The notes beneath the pieces were generated by a model. It was not told the DNA's origin and did not search any database. It saw only the letters and a list, made by a program, of their open reading frames with translations. Position numbers and translations under genes: made by a program. Shown in pieces: positions 35,369 to 45,036 of a stretch of 64,000 bases of DNA. Source of the DNA: CAVSJR01 sp963728285 (GTDB lineage Bacteria > Actinomycetota > UBA4738 > HRBIN12); the NCBI GenBank assembly GCA_963728285.1, contig CAVSJR010000001.1, forward strand, positions 248,001 to 312,000, read 5' to 3'. Numbering within the stretch: position 1 is the stretch's first letter; every line of letters begins with the position of its first letter.

Positions 35369-36736
35369 GTGTCGGATCGAGACCCCACCCCCGAGCATCG
35401 TTTCCGACCGAGCGAACCGGAGGGGGACGGCGCCGGCGTAGCCGGAGGAACCGGACCGCGCGCGAGCCTCCGACTCCTTCGCCGCAATCGCGACTTCAGG
35501 CGCCTGTTCGCCGCGGGCATCATCTCGCTCGGCGGGGACTGGTTTCTGACCGTCGCCCTGTTCGACCTCGCGCTCGAGGTCCAGGGCAGCGCCGTGGCCG
35601 TGGCCCTGGTCATCATCGCGCAGGAGATCCCGTTCTTCCTGCTGTCGCCGCTCGGCGGGATCCTCGCCGACCGCCTGGATCGGCGCCATCTGATGATCGC
35701 GTGCGACCTGGCTCGAGCCGTCGTCTGCCTGTGCTTCCTCTTCGCCCGCAGTTCCGAGACCTTCTGGCTCATCTTCGTGCTGCTGCCGCTCCTGTCGGCC
35801 TTCGGCGTCGCGTTCGACCCGGCCGTCCAGGCAGCCGCGCCGAACCTCGTGGAGCCCGACGACCTCCCCGCCGCCAATTCGCTGCTCGGCTCGGCATGGG
35901 GCACCATGCTCGCGGTCGGCGCCGCCCTCGGCGGCGTCGTCGTCGCGACGCTCGGCAACGACGCGGCCTTCGTCATCGACGCCGCCTCGTTCGTGCTGTC
36001 CGCGGCATTGCTGTGGCGCATCCGCCGGCCCTTCTCCGAGGACCGCCCCCGCGAGCACCCCGGCGTCCTGGAGGCGACTCGGGAGACGGCCCGATACGCC
36101 CGACGCGACCATCGAGTGCTCGCGTTGCTGAGCGTGAAGGGGGGCTTCGGTCTCGCGGCGGGAGTGCTCGTGCTGATCTCGGTGTTCGCGGAGAACGTGT
36201 TCCATGCCGGCGCCACCGGCATCGGGCTGCTCATGGGGGCCCGAGGCCTGGGGGCGCTGATCGGGCCGTTCCTCGGCAGATGGATCGCCGGCCCGGACGA
36301 CCGGCGGCTCTTCGCCGCCATCGGCCTGGCGCTCACGATCTTCGGAGCCTCCTACGTGGCGTTCGGGCTCACGCCGACGCTCGGGCTCGCCGCCGTCGCG
36401 GTGCTGTTCGCGCACCTCGGCGGCGGGGGGCAGTGGGCGCTGTCGACCTACGGGCTCCAGCGGATCGTCCCCGACCGAATCCGCGGACGGGTCTTCTCCT
36501 TCGATTTCGCGCTCGTGACGCTGACGCTGGCGATCTCGAGCGCGGTGGCGGCCTGGACCGCCGATCACTTCGGCCCGCGACCCGCCGCCGTGGGGATGGG
36601 CGCCCTCGCGCTGGCGTGGGCGCTCGCCTGGTGGCTCGCGACCCGTGCGATCCGCCACGGTCCTCTCGTGATCCGCACCGACCACGCACCCGGCGAGGAG
36701 GCTGCCGGCGCGCCCCTCGGCGATCACGGACCGTAG
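35369..36736 (+). CDS. MFS transporter (EntS/MFS_3-like exporter)
   Basis: A 455-residue major facilitator of the 12-TM MFS_3 (enterobactin-exporter-like) type. A 35-residue charged N-terminal tail precedes RNRDFRRLFAAGIISLGGDW; the loop 2-3 signature appears as GGILADRLDRRHLM, and FDPAVQAAAPNLV, LLGSAWGTMLAVGAALGG and RGRVFSFDFALVT are typical. Substrate unknown; such pumps export siderophores or drugs. The start is GTG 35369; TAGTGT lies eight bases upstream and no ribosome site is visible, suggesting a leaderless mRNA. Confidence 0.87.
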   Translation: MSDRDPTPEHRFRPSEPEGDGAGVAGGTGPRASLRLLRRNRDFRRLFAAGIISLGGDWFLTVALFDLALEVQGSAVAVALVIIAQEIPFFLLSPLGGILADRLDRRHLMIACDLARAVVCLCFLFARSSETFWLIFVLLPLLSAFGVAFDPAVQAAAPNLVEPDDLPAANSLLGSAWGTMLAVGAALGGVVVATLGNDAAFVIDAASFVLSAALLWRIRRPFSEDRPREHPGVLEATRETARYARRDHRVLALLSVKGGFGLAAGVLVLISVFAENVFHAGATGIGLLMGARGLGALIGPFLGRWIAGPDDRRLFAAIGLALTIFGASYVAFGLTPTLGLAAVAVLFAHLGGGGQWALSTYGLQRIVPDRIRGRVFSFDFALVTLTLAISSAVAAWTADHFGPRPAAVGMGALALAWALAWWLATRAIRHGPLVIRTDHAPGEEAAGAPLGDHGP

Positions 36737-36800
36737 CTGGTCGGGCCGCGAACCGCCGGACGACGCGGATGCGTCGTTGCCGGTTGGGCCCCGGTAGCGG

Positions 36801-37491
36801 CTAGGTGCCGGTCGGGGGCGGGACCGGCGGCAGGGGGCCGCCCGGCTCGGGCGGAGCACCCGGCGAGGGAGGCGTCCCCGTGGACGACCCGACATCCCCG
36901 CCGAGGGAGGTCGACGGCCGGGACGAGTCGGTGAAATTCACCTGCGGTGGACCGGCCTCGCGGATGCCCTCATCGACTTCGAAGAACTCCTCCTCCTCGA
37001 AGTGGAAGCCGCTTCGCGATCAGGTTGGACGGAAACGACTGCACCCGTTCGTTGTAGTTGCGCACGTTGGAGTTGTAGAAGCGGCGCGACGTCTGCAGCC
37101 GGTCCTCGGTGTTCGAGAGCTCCTGCTGGAGCGCGAGGAAGTTCTGGTTGGCCTTCAGTTCCGGGTAGGCCTCCGCGACCGCGAAGAGCTGGCGGAGGGC
37201 GGCGACGAACGGGCCCTCAGCGGCCGCCTGTTCGGCGGGGGATCCCGTCGCGGACGCCGCCGCCGCTCGCGCCCGGGTGACGTTCTCGAAGGTCTCGCGC
37301 TCATGGGAGGCGTATCCCTTGACCGTCTCGACGAGGTTCGGGATGAGGTCGTACCTGCGGCGAAGCTCGGTGTCGATGTTCGCCCACGAGTCCCTGATGA
37401 GGTTCCTCTGCGAGACGAACCGGTTGTACGAGACCACGATGCCGATCGCGATCAACACCACGATCGCGAGGATGATCCAGACGGCCGTCAC
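36801..37491 (-). CDS. lemA: LemA family protein, one frameshift
   Basis: About 229 residues after one correction. An N-terminal membrane anchor (VWIILAIVVLIAIGIVVSY) with the rest predicted helical: NRFVSQRNLIRDSWANID, RRRYDLIPNLVETVKGYA, ENVTRARAAA and FYNSNVRNYNERVQSFPSN. Near 37008 the frame shifts; one base fewer continues FHFEEEEFFEVDEG and VNF, the usual LemA C-terminus, then a Pro/Gly/Ser-rich tail to TAG at 36801-36803. The start is GTG with AAAGGA upstream. The family's role is unclear (envelope-associated). Confidence 0.88.
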
Positions 37492-37589
37492 GGTGGTGTC
37501 CTTTCTCCGGAGAAGCCTCCGGGGACCACCCTACCGGCTCGGCCGGCCGGATGCCGAGACGTCTCGGCCGCGGCTCCCGGCCGGCTGAG

Positions 37590-38342
37590 CTAGCGCGACG
37601 GCGGGGGGATCCCCCCCGCGCCCAGGCCCCTCGGGGCCTCCGGGCCCATCGAGCGAGGCGGATACAGCGACGCAACGACGCGCGGGATCCGATCGTGGAA
37701 CCCGCGGACCGCCTCGAGCAGCATCGGGAGCGACGCCGGGGAGAGCCGTTCGCTCACGCAGAGCATGCGATCCTCTCGGAGCTCGAAGGCGAGGCCTGCG
37801 GGGGACGCCAGCAGCCACGCCATCATCCGCTGGTCCATGAGGGTGGTGGCGAACCTGCGGTCCTCGCATTCGACGCGAAAGCGTTCGTTGAACGCCTCCG
37901 ATTCGAGGCGTATCTCCGTCGACCCGACGACCTCCCCGAGCCTCGAGGAGAGCGTGGCGGGACCGATCACGATCCTCGGGCACGACGCGTCGATCTCGGC
38001 GACGGCGCACGTCAGTCTCCGGCGAGGGGCCGCCAGCGCCGACGACCCGTCGGAGGGCTGCTCGAAGCTGTAGTCGAAGGCGCGCATCGCCACGCCGCCC
38101 CACGTCCCATGCACGATGTTCGTCGCCTCACGGCGCGCCCCCAGGCCGAAGAGGGGAAACGGCTCCCAGGTGGCGTGCAGCGCGTCGGTCGCGACGAAGT
38201 CCAAGCCCAGCCGCTCCGCCTGCGCGGCAAACGCCGCGGTCCGCTTCTCGTCGCGGGACCACCACCAGGACATGGCCTGCGCGGCCATCCACAGTCCTCC
38301 TGCGAGGACCACCATGCCGGCGAGGACCTCCAGGGCGCCCAT
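37590..38342 (-). CDS. Membrane-anchored protein of unknown function
   Basis: A 250-residue protein with one N-terminal membrane segment (ALEVLAGMVVLAGGLWMAAQ) and a soluble domain: RLGLDFVATDALHATWEPFPLFGLGARR (in parts), NIVHGTWGGVAMRAFDYSFE, ESEAFNERFRVECEDRRFA and MDQRMMAWLLASPAGLAFEL. This order is familiar from unnamed actinobacterial membrane proteins; I know no function. The C-terminal tail is Pro/Gly-rich. It lies between lemA and hspR on the same strand, with gaps of about 50-100 bases. Confidence 0.75.
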   Translation of the reverse strand: MGALEVLAGMVVLAGGLWMAAQAMSWWWSRDEKRTAAFAAQAERLGLDFVATDALHATWEPFPLFGLGARREATNIVHGTWGGVAMRAFDYSFEQPSDGSSALAAPRRRLTCAVAEIDASCPRIVIGPATLSSRLGEVVGSTEIRLESEAFNERFRVECEDRRFATTLMDQRMMAWLLASPAGLAFELREDRMLCVSERLSPASLPMLLEAVRGFHDRIPRVVASLYPPRSMGPEAPRGLGAGGIPPPSR

Positions 38343-38391
38343 CCGGCCGATATCGACGTGCCGAGCGATGGGCTATAGCCATCCTCTGGAG

Positions 38392-38844
38392 CTACGGTGC
38401 GCTCCCCCGCTCCCACGGGAAGAGCATCCAGGTATGCAGCGGAACGATCTCCGCGCCCTCGGCCACCCCCGGCATCTCCCGGCCGCGAGCTCGAAGCTCC
38501 CGCTCGAGCGCGTCGGCCCGGCGCTGGAGCTCATCCACCTGGCGCTGGAGCTCCATGATGAGCTTGACGCCGGCGAGGTTGACCCCGCCCTCCTGCGTCA
38601 GCTCCTGGATCAGGCGCAACCGCTCGATGTCGCGTTCGGAGTAGCGTCGCGCCTTGCCCGCCGTCCGCTTGGGCGAGAGCAGGCCCTTGCGCTCGTAGAT
38701 CCGCAGGGTCTGCGGATGCATGCCGGCGAGCTCCGCCGCCACGCTGATGATGTACACGGCGTGATCGTGCGAGCGCTCGTCCCGTTCCTCGAGGCCCGCA
38801 TGACGCGCTCGCTCCCGATCCGCTCGCCTGTCGTCGCTCGTCAT
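38392..38844 (-). CDS. hspR: Heat-shock repressor HspR (MerR family)
   Basis: A 150-residue MerR-type regulator. A charged N-terminal 30 residues precede the winged helix YIISVAAELAGMHPQTLRIYERKGLL, SPKRTAGKARRYSERDIERL and a C-terminal coiled coil (MELQRQVDELQRRADALERE). In Streptomyces and mycobacteria HspR binds the HAIR element upstream of the dnaK operon with DnaK as co-repressor. Position as fourth gene of dnaK-grpE-dnaJ-hspR fits this feedback. AAGGACC precedes ATG 38844, 16 bases after dnaJ. Confidence 0.92.
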   Translation of the reverse strand: MTSDDRRADRERARHAGLEERDERSHDHAVYIISVAAELAGMHPQTLRIYERKGLLSPKRTAGKARRYSERDIERLRLIQELTQEGGVNLAGVKLIMELQRQVDELQRRADALERELRARGREMPGVAEGAEIVPLHTWMLFPWERGSAP

Positions 38845-38860
38845 CGGTCCTTCCCGGCCC

Positions 38861-40028
38861 CTACGCCTCGACGCCGAGGCGCTTCCGAGGGGACTCCTTC
38901 TGCGCCTCCTGAAGCTCGCGAAGCAACTCCTTCTCGCGCTTGGACAGCTTGCTCGGGATATCCACCGTGGCCGTCACCATGAGATCGCCGTGGCCGCCCT
39001 TCCTCGGCGCCCCCTTGCCACGGATGCGGAAGACCCGTCCATTCTGGGTACCGCCCGGGATCTTCAGCGTCACCGGGCCGTTCATCGTCGGCACCTCGAC
39101 GTTCGCGCCGAGGGTCGCTTCCGTGTAGCTGAGCGGAAGCTCGATGGTGAGGTTGTCGCCCGCGCGTCCGAACAGCCGGTGTTGGGAAACCTGCATCCGA
39201 ACGAAGAGATCACCGGGCTGCGCCCCGGCGGGTCCGGGTTCGCCGCGCCCCGGGAGCCGGATCCTCGCTCCGTCCTTCACGCCCGCGGGAACCTTGACCG
39301 AGAAGGAGCGGGTGCGCCGCTCACTGCCCGAGCCTCGGCAGGCCGGGCACGGGTGCTCCACCACACGCCCGCTGCCGTGGCACTGCGTGCACGGCTGGGC
39401 CATCTGGAAGAACCCCTGATTCACGCTCACGGTGCCCGCGCCTCCGCAGGTCGGGCACGTGACCGGACTCGTTCCCGGCTCGGCGCCGGACCCCTGACAC
39501 GTTCGGCACGGCGCGGGACCCGTGATCCGCACGGGCACCGTCGTGCCGGAGATCGCATCCTCGAAGGAGATGCGGACCTCCGTCTCGAGGTCGGCGCCGC
39601 GAGCCTCCCGTGCGCCCCGGCCACGACGCCCCGCGGCGCCGCCGCCGAACAGCCCTCCGAAGAGGTCGCCGAGGTCGCCCACGTTCGCTCCGCCGGGAGC
39701 GCCGCCCCACGGGATGTCCTCGAAGCGAACACGCCCTCCGCCGGCGCCCCGGCCCGGGAATCCCGTTGCGCCGAACCCGGACCGCCGCCATCTCCCGCAC
39801 CTCGTCGTACTGCCCGCGTTTCGCCTCGTCGCCGACGACGTCGTAGGCGGCGGAGACCTCCTTGAATCGCTCCTCGGCCTCGGCGCTGCCCTGGTTGGCG
39901 TCCGGATGGTACGTCTGCGCAAGCTTGCGATAGGCCTTCTTGATCTCCGCCTGCGAGGCGTTCTTGGGGACGCCGAGGACCTTGTAGTAGTCCTTGTCGA
40001 ACCACTCCCGCCGGACGTCGCCGTTCAT
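38861..40028 (-). CDS. dnaJ: Chaperone DnaJ, one frameshift
   Basis: An Hsp40 co-chaperone of about 388 residues after one correction. The J domain has DYYKVLGVPKNASQAEIKKA and the HPD of YHPDANQG. Near 39783 one extra G shifts the frame; without it EMAASGFGATGFPGRG starts the Gly/Phe-rich region. Four zinc-binding CxxCxGxG-type repeats follow (CRTCQGSG, CPTCGGAG, CTQCHGSG, CPACRGSG), then the substrate-binding domains with PAGVKDGARIRLPGRG. ATG 40028 has GAGGG upstream, 13 bases after grpE. Confidence 0.93.
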
Positions 40029-40041
40029 GGCCGGCCCTCGC

Positions 40042-40674
40042 TCAACGTCGCTCGACGCGCACGCCCGCGGGACGGATCACGTGTCCGTTCAGCCGGTACC
40101 CCTGCCGCAGGACGTCGGCGACGACCGGGTCGCCATCGCCATCGCCGGTCTGCATGAGTGCCTCGTGCTGCTCGGGATCGAAGGCCTTGTCCTCCGCCTC
40201 GATGCGCTCGAGCCCCTCCGCCTTCAACGCGTCCTTCAGCTTCGCGTAGACGAGCTCCACGCCCTTGAGGAACACCTCGAAGTCCGGCTGCCGCTCGGCA
40301 GACATCTCCTCGGCCGCCATGAGCGCGAGCTCGAAGTCGTCGAGGACCTCCAGGAGTCGCCGGACCATCGGCTCGGAGGCGAGCTCGAGGGCCCGCGTCT
40401 GCTCCTTCAGGACGCGCTTGCGATAGTTGTCGAACTCGGCCTGGAGCCGCCGTGCGTGATCCAGGTATTCGCGGCCCTCCCGCCGAGCCTGCTCGAGCTC
40501 GTCCCGCAGGCTCTCCTCGACGCCCACCGGATCCGCACCGGACGCCGCCTCGGGATCCGCGGCGGCCGGTGACGCCGCGTCGGAATCGTCCTCGCGGTGC
40601 ATGACCCGTCGATCGGTGACCTTGATCTTGGGACGCTCCGCCCCCTCGTCGTTCGGTCGCCTCTCGTCGGTCAT
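40042..40674 (-). CDS. grpE: Nucleotide exchange factor GrpE
   Basis: A 210-residue GrpE, which releases ADP from DnaK. A long acidic, disordered N-terminus (about 70 residues) precedes the coiled coil ESLRDELEQARREGREYLDH, RLQAEFDNYRKRV and the beta-wing domain EVFLKGVELVYAKL, HEALMQTGDGDGDP, VADVLRQGYRLNGHVIRPA. ATG 40674 is taken rather than the start 24 codons upstream because homologues begin near MTDERRP. It is intact, between dnaK and dnaJ. Confidence 0.93.
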   Translation of the reverse strand: MTDERRPNDEGAERPKIKVTDRRVMHREDDSDAASPAAADPEAASGADPVGVEESLRDELEQARREGREYLDHARRLQAEFDNYRKRVLKEQTRALELASEPMVRRLLEVLDDFELALMAAEEMSAERQPDFEVFLKGVELVYAKLKDALKAEGLERIEAEDKAFDPEQHEALMQTGDGDGDPVVADVLRQGYRLNGHVIRPAGVRVERR

Positions 40675-40757
40675 GCGGATGCCTTGATCTCGATCGCGTC
40701 CAGCTCCGCTTTCCGGATCGACACGAGGCGATGAGACGAGCCGCACCCAACGCGCAT

Positions 40758-42630
40758 CTACGATGCACCTCCCTCATCGACGATCTCGCCCTCGACGACA
40801 TCCTCGCCGTCGTCTCCCGAGGACGACGTCCCTTCACCGGTCGCGCCGCCGGACGCAGCCTGCTGCCCCTCCTGCGCGGCCTGCGCCTGCACGTTCTGAT
40901 ACATGGACTGGCCGATCGACTGGAACTTCTGCATCACGGCATCGGAGGCCGACTTGATGCGGCGCGGCGTCATCGCCGGTCAGCGCCTCCTTCAGCTCGT
41001 CATTCGCCTTTCTCAGCTCGTCGCGGTCGGATTCGGGCACCTTGTCGCCCCATTCCTCGAGCGACTTGTCGACCTGGTAGCTGAGCTGATCGGCCTCGTT
41101 TCGAGTCTCCGCCGCCTCTCGTCGCTGGTGGTCCTCCGCGGCGAACTTCTCGGCGTCGGTCACCATTCGATCGATGTCGTCCCTGGACAGGGCCGTTCCG
41201 CCGGTGATCGTCATCTGCTGTTCCTTGCCGGTGGCGGTGTCCTTGGCCGACACGTTCACGATGCCGTTCGCATCGATATCGAAGGCGACCTCGATCTGCG
41301 GCATGCCGCGAGGCGCGGGGGGGATGCCCATGAGGTGGAACTTGCCCAGCGACCGAACGCCCGGCGAATACACGGTCTCCGCCTCGCCCTGCAGGACGTG
41401 GATCTCGACGGTCGTCTGGCTGTCGTCGGCCGTCGTGAAGACCTCGCTCTTTCGCGTTGGGATGGTGGTGTTTCGCTCGATGAGCTTGGTGAAGATGCCG
41501 CCCTTCGTCTCGACCCCGAGCGACAGGGGCGTCACGTCCAGCAGCAGGATGTCCTTGACGTCGCCCTTGAGGACGCCGGCCTGGATCGCCGCACCGACGG
41601 AGACGACCTCATCGGGGTTCACTCCCTTGTGCGGCTCCTTGCCTCCGGTGAGCTTCTTCACGAGCTCCTGGATCATCGGCATGCGGGTGGAGCCCCCGAC
41701 GAGGATGACGTGGTCGATCGCGCTCGCGTCCTTGCCCCAGTCCTTGATGGCCTGATCGAAGGGAACCTTGCAGCGCTCCACGAGGTCCTCGGTCATCCGC
41801 TCGAACTCCGAGCGCGTGAGCTTCATCTCGAGGTGAAGCGGTCCCTCGGCCGTCGCCGTCACGAACGGGAGGTTGATGGTGGTCTCGGCGACCTGGGACA
41901 GCTCGATCTTGGCCTTCTCCGCGGCCTCCTTGAGCCGCTGGAGGGCCATTCGGTCCTTGGACAGATCGACGCCGTGAGAGTTCTTGAACTCGGTCACCAT
42001 CCAGTCGATGACCCGCTGATCCCAGTCGTCTCCGCCCAGCTGGGTGTCCCCATGGGTCGCCTTGACCTCGAAGACGCCATCGCCGATCTCGAGCAGCGAC
42101 ACGTCGAAGGTGCCGCCCCCGAGGTCGAACACGAGGATCGTCTGGTCGGTGTCCTTCTCGAGTCCGTAGGCGAGGGCCGCGGCCGTGGGCTCGTTGATGA
42201 TCCGCAGCACCTCGAGGCCGGCGATCTGACCTGCCTCCTTCGTGGCCTGCCGCTGCGCGTCATCGAAGTACGCGGGGACCGTGACCACAGCCTGCGTCAC
42301 GGAGTCGCCGAGGTACGCCTCGGCGTCGCGCTTCAGCTTGCCGAGGATCTGCGCGGAGACCTCCTGCGGCGTCCACTTCTTGCCGTCGATCTCGGTGGAC
42401 CAATCGCGGCCCATCTCTCGCTTGACCGAGCGGACCGTGCGATCCGGGTTCGTGATGGCCTGCCGCTTGGCGACCTCGCCGACGAGGATCTCGCCGTTCT
42501 TGGAGAATCCGACGACCGACGGGGTGATCCTGGAGCCCTCCGCGTTGGGAACGACGACGGGCTCACCGGCCTCGAGGACCGAGACGGCGGAGTTGGTCGT
42601 TCCAAGGTCGATGCCTACTGCTCGGGCCAT
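40758..42630 (-). CDS. dnaK: Chaperone DnaK, one frameshift near the C-terminus
   Basis: An Hsp70 of about 623 residues after one correction. AVGIDLGTTNSAVSV is phosphate loop 1; FDLGGGTFDVSLLEIGDGVF and ILVGGSTRMPMIQELV are the other actin-fold signatures, and LLLDVTPLSLGVETKGG starts the substrate domain. Near 40970 one extra C shifts the frame inside the helical lid; without it DAARIKSASDAVMQKF and the acidic tail ending EGEIVDEGGAS follow. AAGGAGG precedes ATG 42630. First gene of the operon, behind a good promoter (42694-42722). Confidence 0.94.
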
Positions 42631-42944
42631 GCACTGCCTCCTTACGAGCGAAAGCTCTGGAAATGTCCTGCGTTTCTCTTTGAGTACTGATGAACCATAA
42701 AGCTTGAGCCTATTGCTGTCAATGTTGACCTGGTCGTCCTCGGCGCTCCGTGCCTGGCGGCGTCGTGGTGCATCCGCAGTAGGGCTCCTCGCCCGTCGCG
42801 CAGCCATCCATCTTCCCCCGCCACGGGCCCCGCGGTCGTCGGGGCTCCGTCCGCAGAACGCCACGGAGCAGCGGCAAACGGTCAAGCGAGGGGTCCATTC
42901 GACCGAAACACGCACTAGACCGAAAGTCCGACGGAGCGAGGACA
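42631..42944. other. Divergent intergenic region dnaK / sensor kinase
   Basis: This 314-base region holds the dnaK ribosome site and promoter on the left. The AT-richer part (42640-42730) belongs to the dnaK side; the rest is GC-rich and I see no clear promoter for the rightward kinase gene, whose GTG at 42945 has GAGG nearby. No gene is supported. Confidence 0.45.
42694..42722 (-). promoter_or_regulatory. dnaK operon promoter
   Basis: On the minus strand TTGACA (42722-42717), a 17-base spacer and TATGGT (42699-42694) form a near-consensus vegetative promoter about 65 bases before the dnaK ATG. The -35 lies in an inverted repeat GTCAA-CA-TTGAC. GGCTCAAG within the spacer and ACTCAAAG at 42678-42685 resemble single halves of the HspR HAIR site (CTTGAGT-N7-ACTCAAG), but both point the same way, so a full HAIR is not seen. 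Confidence 0.7.
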
Positions 42945-44318
42945 GTGAGCGAGACCCGAACGAGAGAGGGAGCGCTGGATGAGGCCGCCGAGGCGTGCCG
43001 CCAGGTGGCGGAGATCCTCGGCTTTCGCTCCGTGGATACCGTGAGCGGATCCTCCGCGCCCGTCCAGGACGTCCTCGACGGGCGCGTGGACGGGCTCATC
43101 GTCTTCCGCGTGGACGAGGGCTCGCCCCACGACGTCGGGGACGGTCCCGGGGGCTTGGGCCGCTCGGCGCGATCCGCCGTCGCGGACGCCGCCGAGGGAT
43201 CCCCCGCAGCGACCGGCACCCCGGCGGCCCCCGCCCGCACGGATACCCCCCTGGTGCGCACCCTCGACGCCGTCCGCGCGACGCTGTCCGACGACGGCGA
43301 TCTGCCGCGCACGCTCGCGGCCGTGCGAGGGGCGATCGGGGCCCGGGAATTGCTGTTCCTTCGAGAGCTCGACGGCCGCATCCACGTGGCCGCCAGCCCC
43401 GCCGTCGACCGGCCCGAGCTCCTCTCCGAGGACGAGGGCTCCCACGTCGCGGGCATCACGCGGCACCTTCCGGTCGACGACGCGACGATCCGTCGGCTCG
43501 CATCGGCCCTCGGCATGCGCTGTGCCCACGCGTCGGCCGCCTTCGGCGGACACGGCGGAGCCGTCGAACTGCTCGTGGCCGGCTGGGATGAGACGCGCCC
43601 CCTGCAGCGAACGGATCTCGCCGCCGTCGCGCGCATCGTCGCGATCGCGACCGAGCTCCACGAGACCCGAACGCACGCCGTGCATCGCCTCCTGCGGGAC
43701 GAGCGGCTGCGGTGGGCGGGGGAGATTCACGACGGGCTGACGCAGGCCGTCACCGGCGCCTACCTGGAACTACGCACCCTGCGCCGCCGCATCGAACGGG
43801 ACCCGGGTTCGGCCGTCGCGTCCCTCGACGACGTGATGCGCGACGTCCGGAAATCGGTCACGCAGGTTCGCGCTCTGCTGTTCGATCTCGCGGACGACTC
43901 CGACTCGCGCGAGGCGGATCCGGTCGCCGACTACGTCGCCGGCGTGGCCGAGCGCTGGCAGCTTCCCGTCAACACCGAGATCCAGGGCGACGCCACCGTC
44001 ATGGCGCCGGCCGTGCGAGCGGCCGCCAACATCGTGATCCGCGAAGCCATCGCGAACGCTGCGAAGCACGCCGAGGCAGCGAAGGTCGACGTCCGTCTGC
44101 GACGGGGGAGCGACGAGATCGTCCTCGAGATCGAGGATGACGGCCGGGGGTTCGACCCCCGAGCGGCCGTCGAACGGCCGGGCCATTTCGGCCTGCGCCT
44201 GCTGCAGGAACGGGTCGCCGCATCGGGTGGATCCGTAGCCATCGAGTCGGAACCGGGGAAGGGAACCGTCATCACCGCCCGCCTACCGTTGCGGGCCGAG
44301 CAAGGAGAGATGGGATGA
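42945..44318 (+). CDS. Cytosolic NarL-system sensor histidine kinase with GAF-like domain
   Basis: A 457-residue soluble kinase with no membrane segment. Residues about 105-240 look like a GAF-type sensor (VRTLDAVRATLSDDG, ARELLFLRELDGRIHVA, LQRTDLAAVARIVAIATEL). HisKA_3 has WAGEIHDGLTQAVTGAYLEL with phospho-His262. The HATPase domain has NIVIREAIANAAKHAEAAK and IEDDGRGFDP, ending GLRLLQERVAASGGSVAIES. The start is GTG 42945. It overlaps the regulator start by four bases (ATGA). A ligand or redox signal inside the cell is likely; identity unknown. Confidence 0.88.
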   Translation: MSETRTREGALDEAAEACRQVAEILGFRSVDTVSGSSAPVQDVLDGRVDGLIVFRVDEGSPHDVGDGPGGLGRSARSAVADAAEGSPAATGTPAAPARTDTPLVRTLDAVRATLSDDGDLPRTLAAVRGAIGARELLFLRELDGRIHVAASPAVDRPELLSEDEGSHVAGITRHLPVDDATIRRLASALGMRCAHASAAFGGHGGAVELLVAGWDETRPLQRTDLAAVARIVAIATELHETRTHAVHRLLRDERLRWAGEIHDGLTQAVTGAYLELRTLRRRIERDPGSAVASLDDVMRDVRKSVTQVRALLFDLADDSDSREADPVADYVAGVAERWQLPVNTEIQGDATVMAPAVRAAANIVIREAIANAAKHAEAAKVDVRLRRGSDEIVLEIEDDGRGFDPRAAVERPGHFGLRLLQERVAASGGSVAIESEPGKGTVITARLPLRAEQGEMG

Positions 44319-45016
44319 AGGTCTTGATCGTTGACGACCACGCGCTTGTGCGTCGTGGCATGTCCTACGTGGTCCGCGAATGCTTCCCCGACGCCGACGT
44401 CGCGGAGGCGGCGAGCGCGAACGAAGCGATCGCCTTGATGGACAACGGCGCGGTCGACATCGCGCTCGTGGACGTGCGCATGCCCGACTTCGACGGACTC
44501 GAACTGCTTCGCTCCTTGAAGGAGAGATGGGAGGACGTGCCCGTGATCATGTTGTCCACCTACGACCAGGCGTTGTATGTGAAACGGGCGCTGGCCGACG
44601 GCGCCTCCGGGTACATGCTGAAGGATGCGACGCCCGACGACCTCGGCCAGGCGATTCGCGTCGCCCTGTCGGGGAGCGGGAACGTGCTGTCTCCCCGCGT
44701 GATTCAGAACCTCTTCGAGGAGAACGACAGCTCCGAGAACGACGGCCCCCATGGACGACACCCGGAGTTCAGCCTCACGCACCGCGAGCGCGACATCCTG
44801 GGACTGCTCTCGGAGGGGCGAAGCAATCGGGACATCGCTCAGCATCTCTACCTGTCCGAGAAGACGGTGAAGGCGCACCTCGCGGCGATCTTTCGCAAGC
44901 TCGGCGTGGCCAATCGAACGCAGGCGGCCATGGCGGCGGTCTCGATGGGGATCGAGCCCGGGCGTCAGCCCGATCCGAAGAACGGAACGTCGGACTCCAA
45001 GTCGAGCGCAGGGTGA
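44315..45016 (+). CDS. NarL/LuxR-family response regulator
   Basis: A 233-residue regulator. The receiver has LIVDDHALVRRG, phospho-acceptor Asp53 in IALVDVRMPDFDG and the Lys in GYMLKDATP. A linker of about 30 residues (EENDSSENDGPHG) precedes the LuxR helix-turn-helix LTHRERDILGLLSEGRSN and KTVKAHLAAIFRKLGV. A Ser/Lys-rich tail follows. Coupled to the kinase by ATGA overlap and followed after 20 bases by the HEAT-repeat gene, so the three may be one operon. Confidence 0.92.
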   Translation: MKVLIVDDHALVRRGMSYVVRECFPDADVAEAASANEAIALMDNGAVDIALVDVRMPDFDGLELLRSLKERWEDVPVIMLSTYDQALYVKRALADGASGYMLKDATPDDLGQAIRVALSGSGNVLSPRVIQNLFEENDSSENDGPHGRHPEFSLTHRERDILGLLSEGRSNRDIAQHLYLSEKTVKAHLAAIFRKLGVANRTQAAMAAVSMGIEPGRQPDPKNGTSDSKSSAG

Positions 45017-45036
45017 TCGCCGCCCCGAGCTGAGCG

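Noticed and set aside
40903..42690. A 595-codon plus-strand frame opposite dnaK
   Set aside because: Antisense to DnaK, with no independent start context and no domain.
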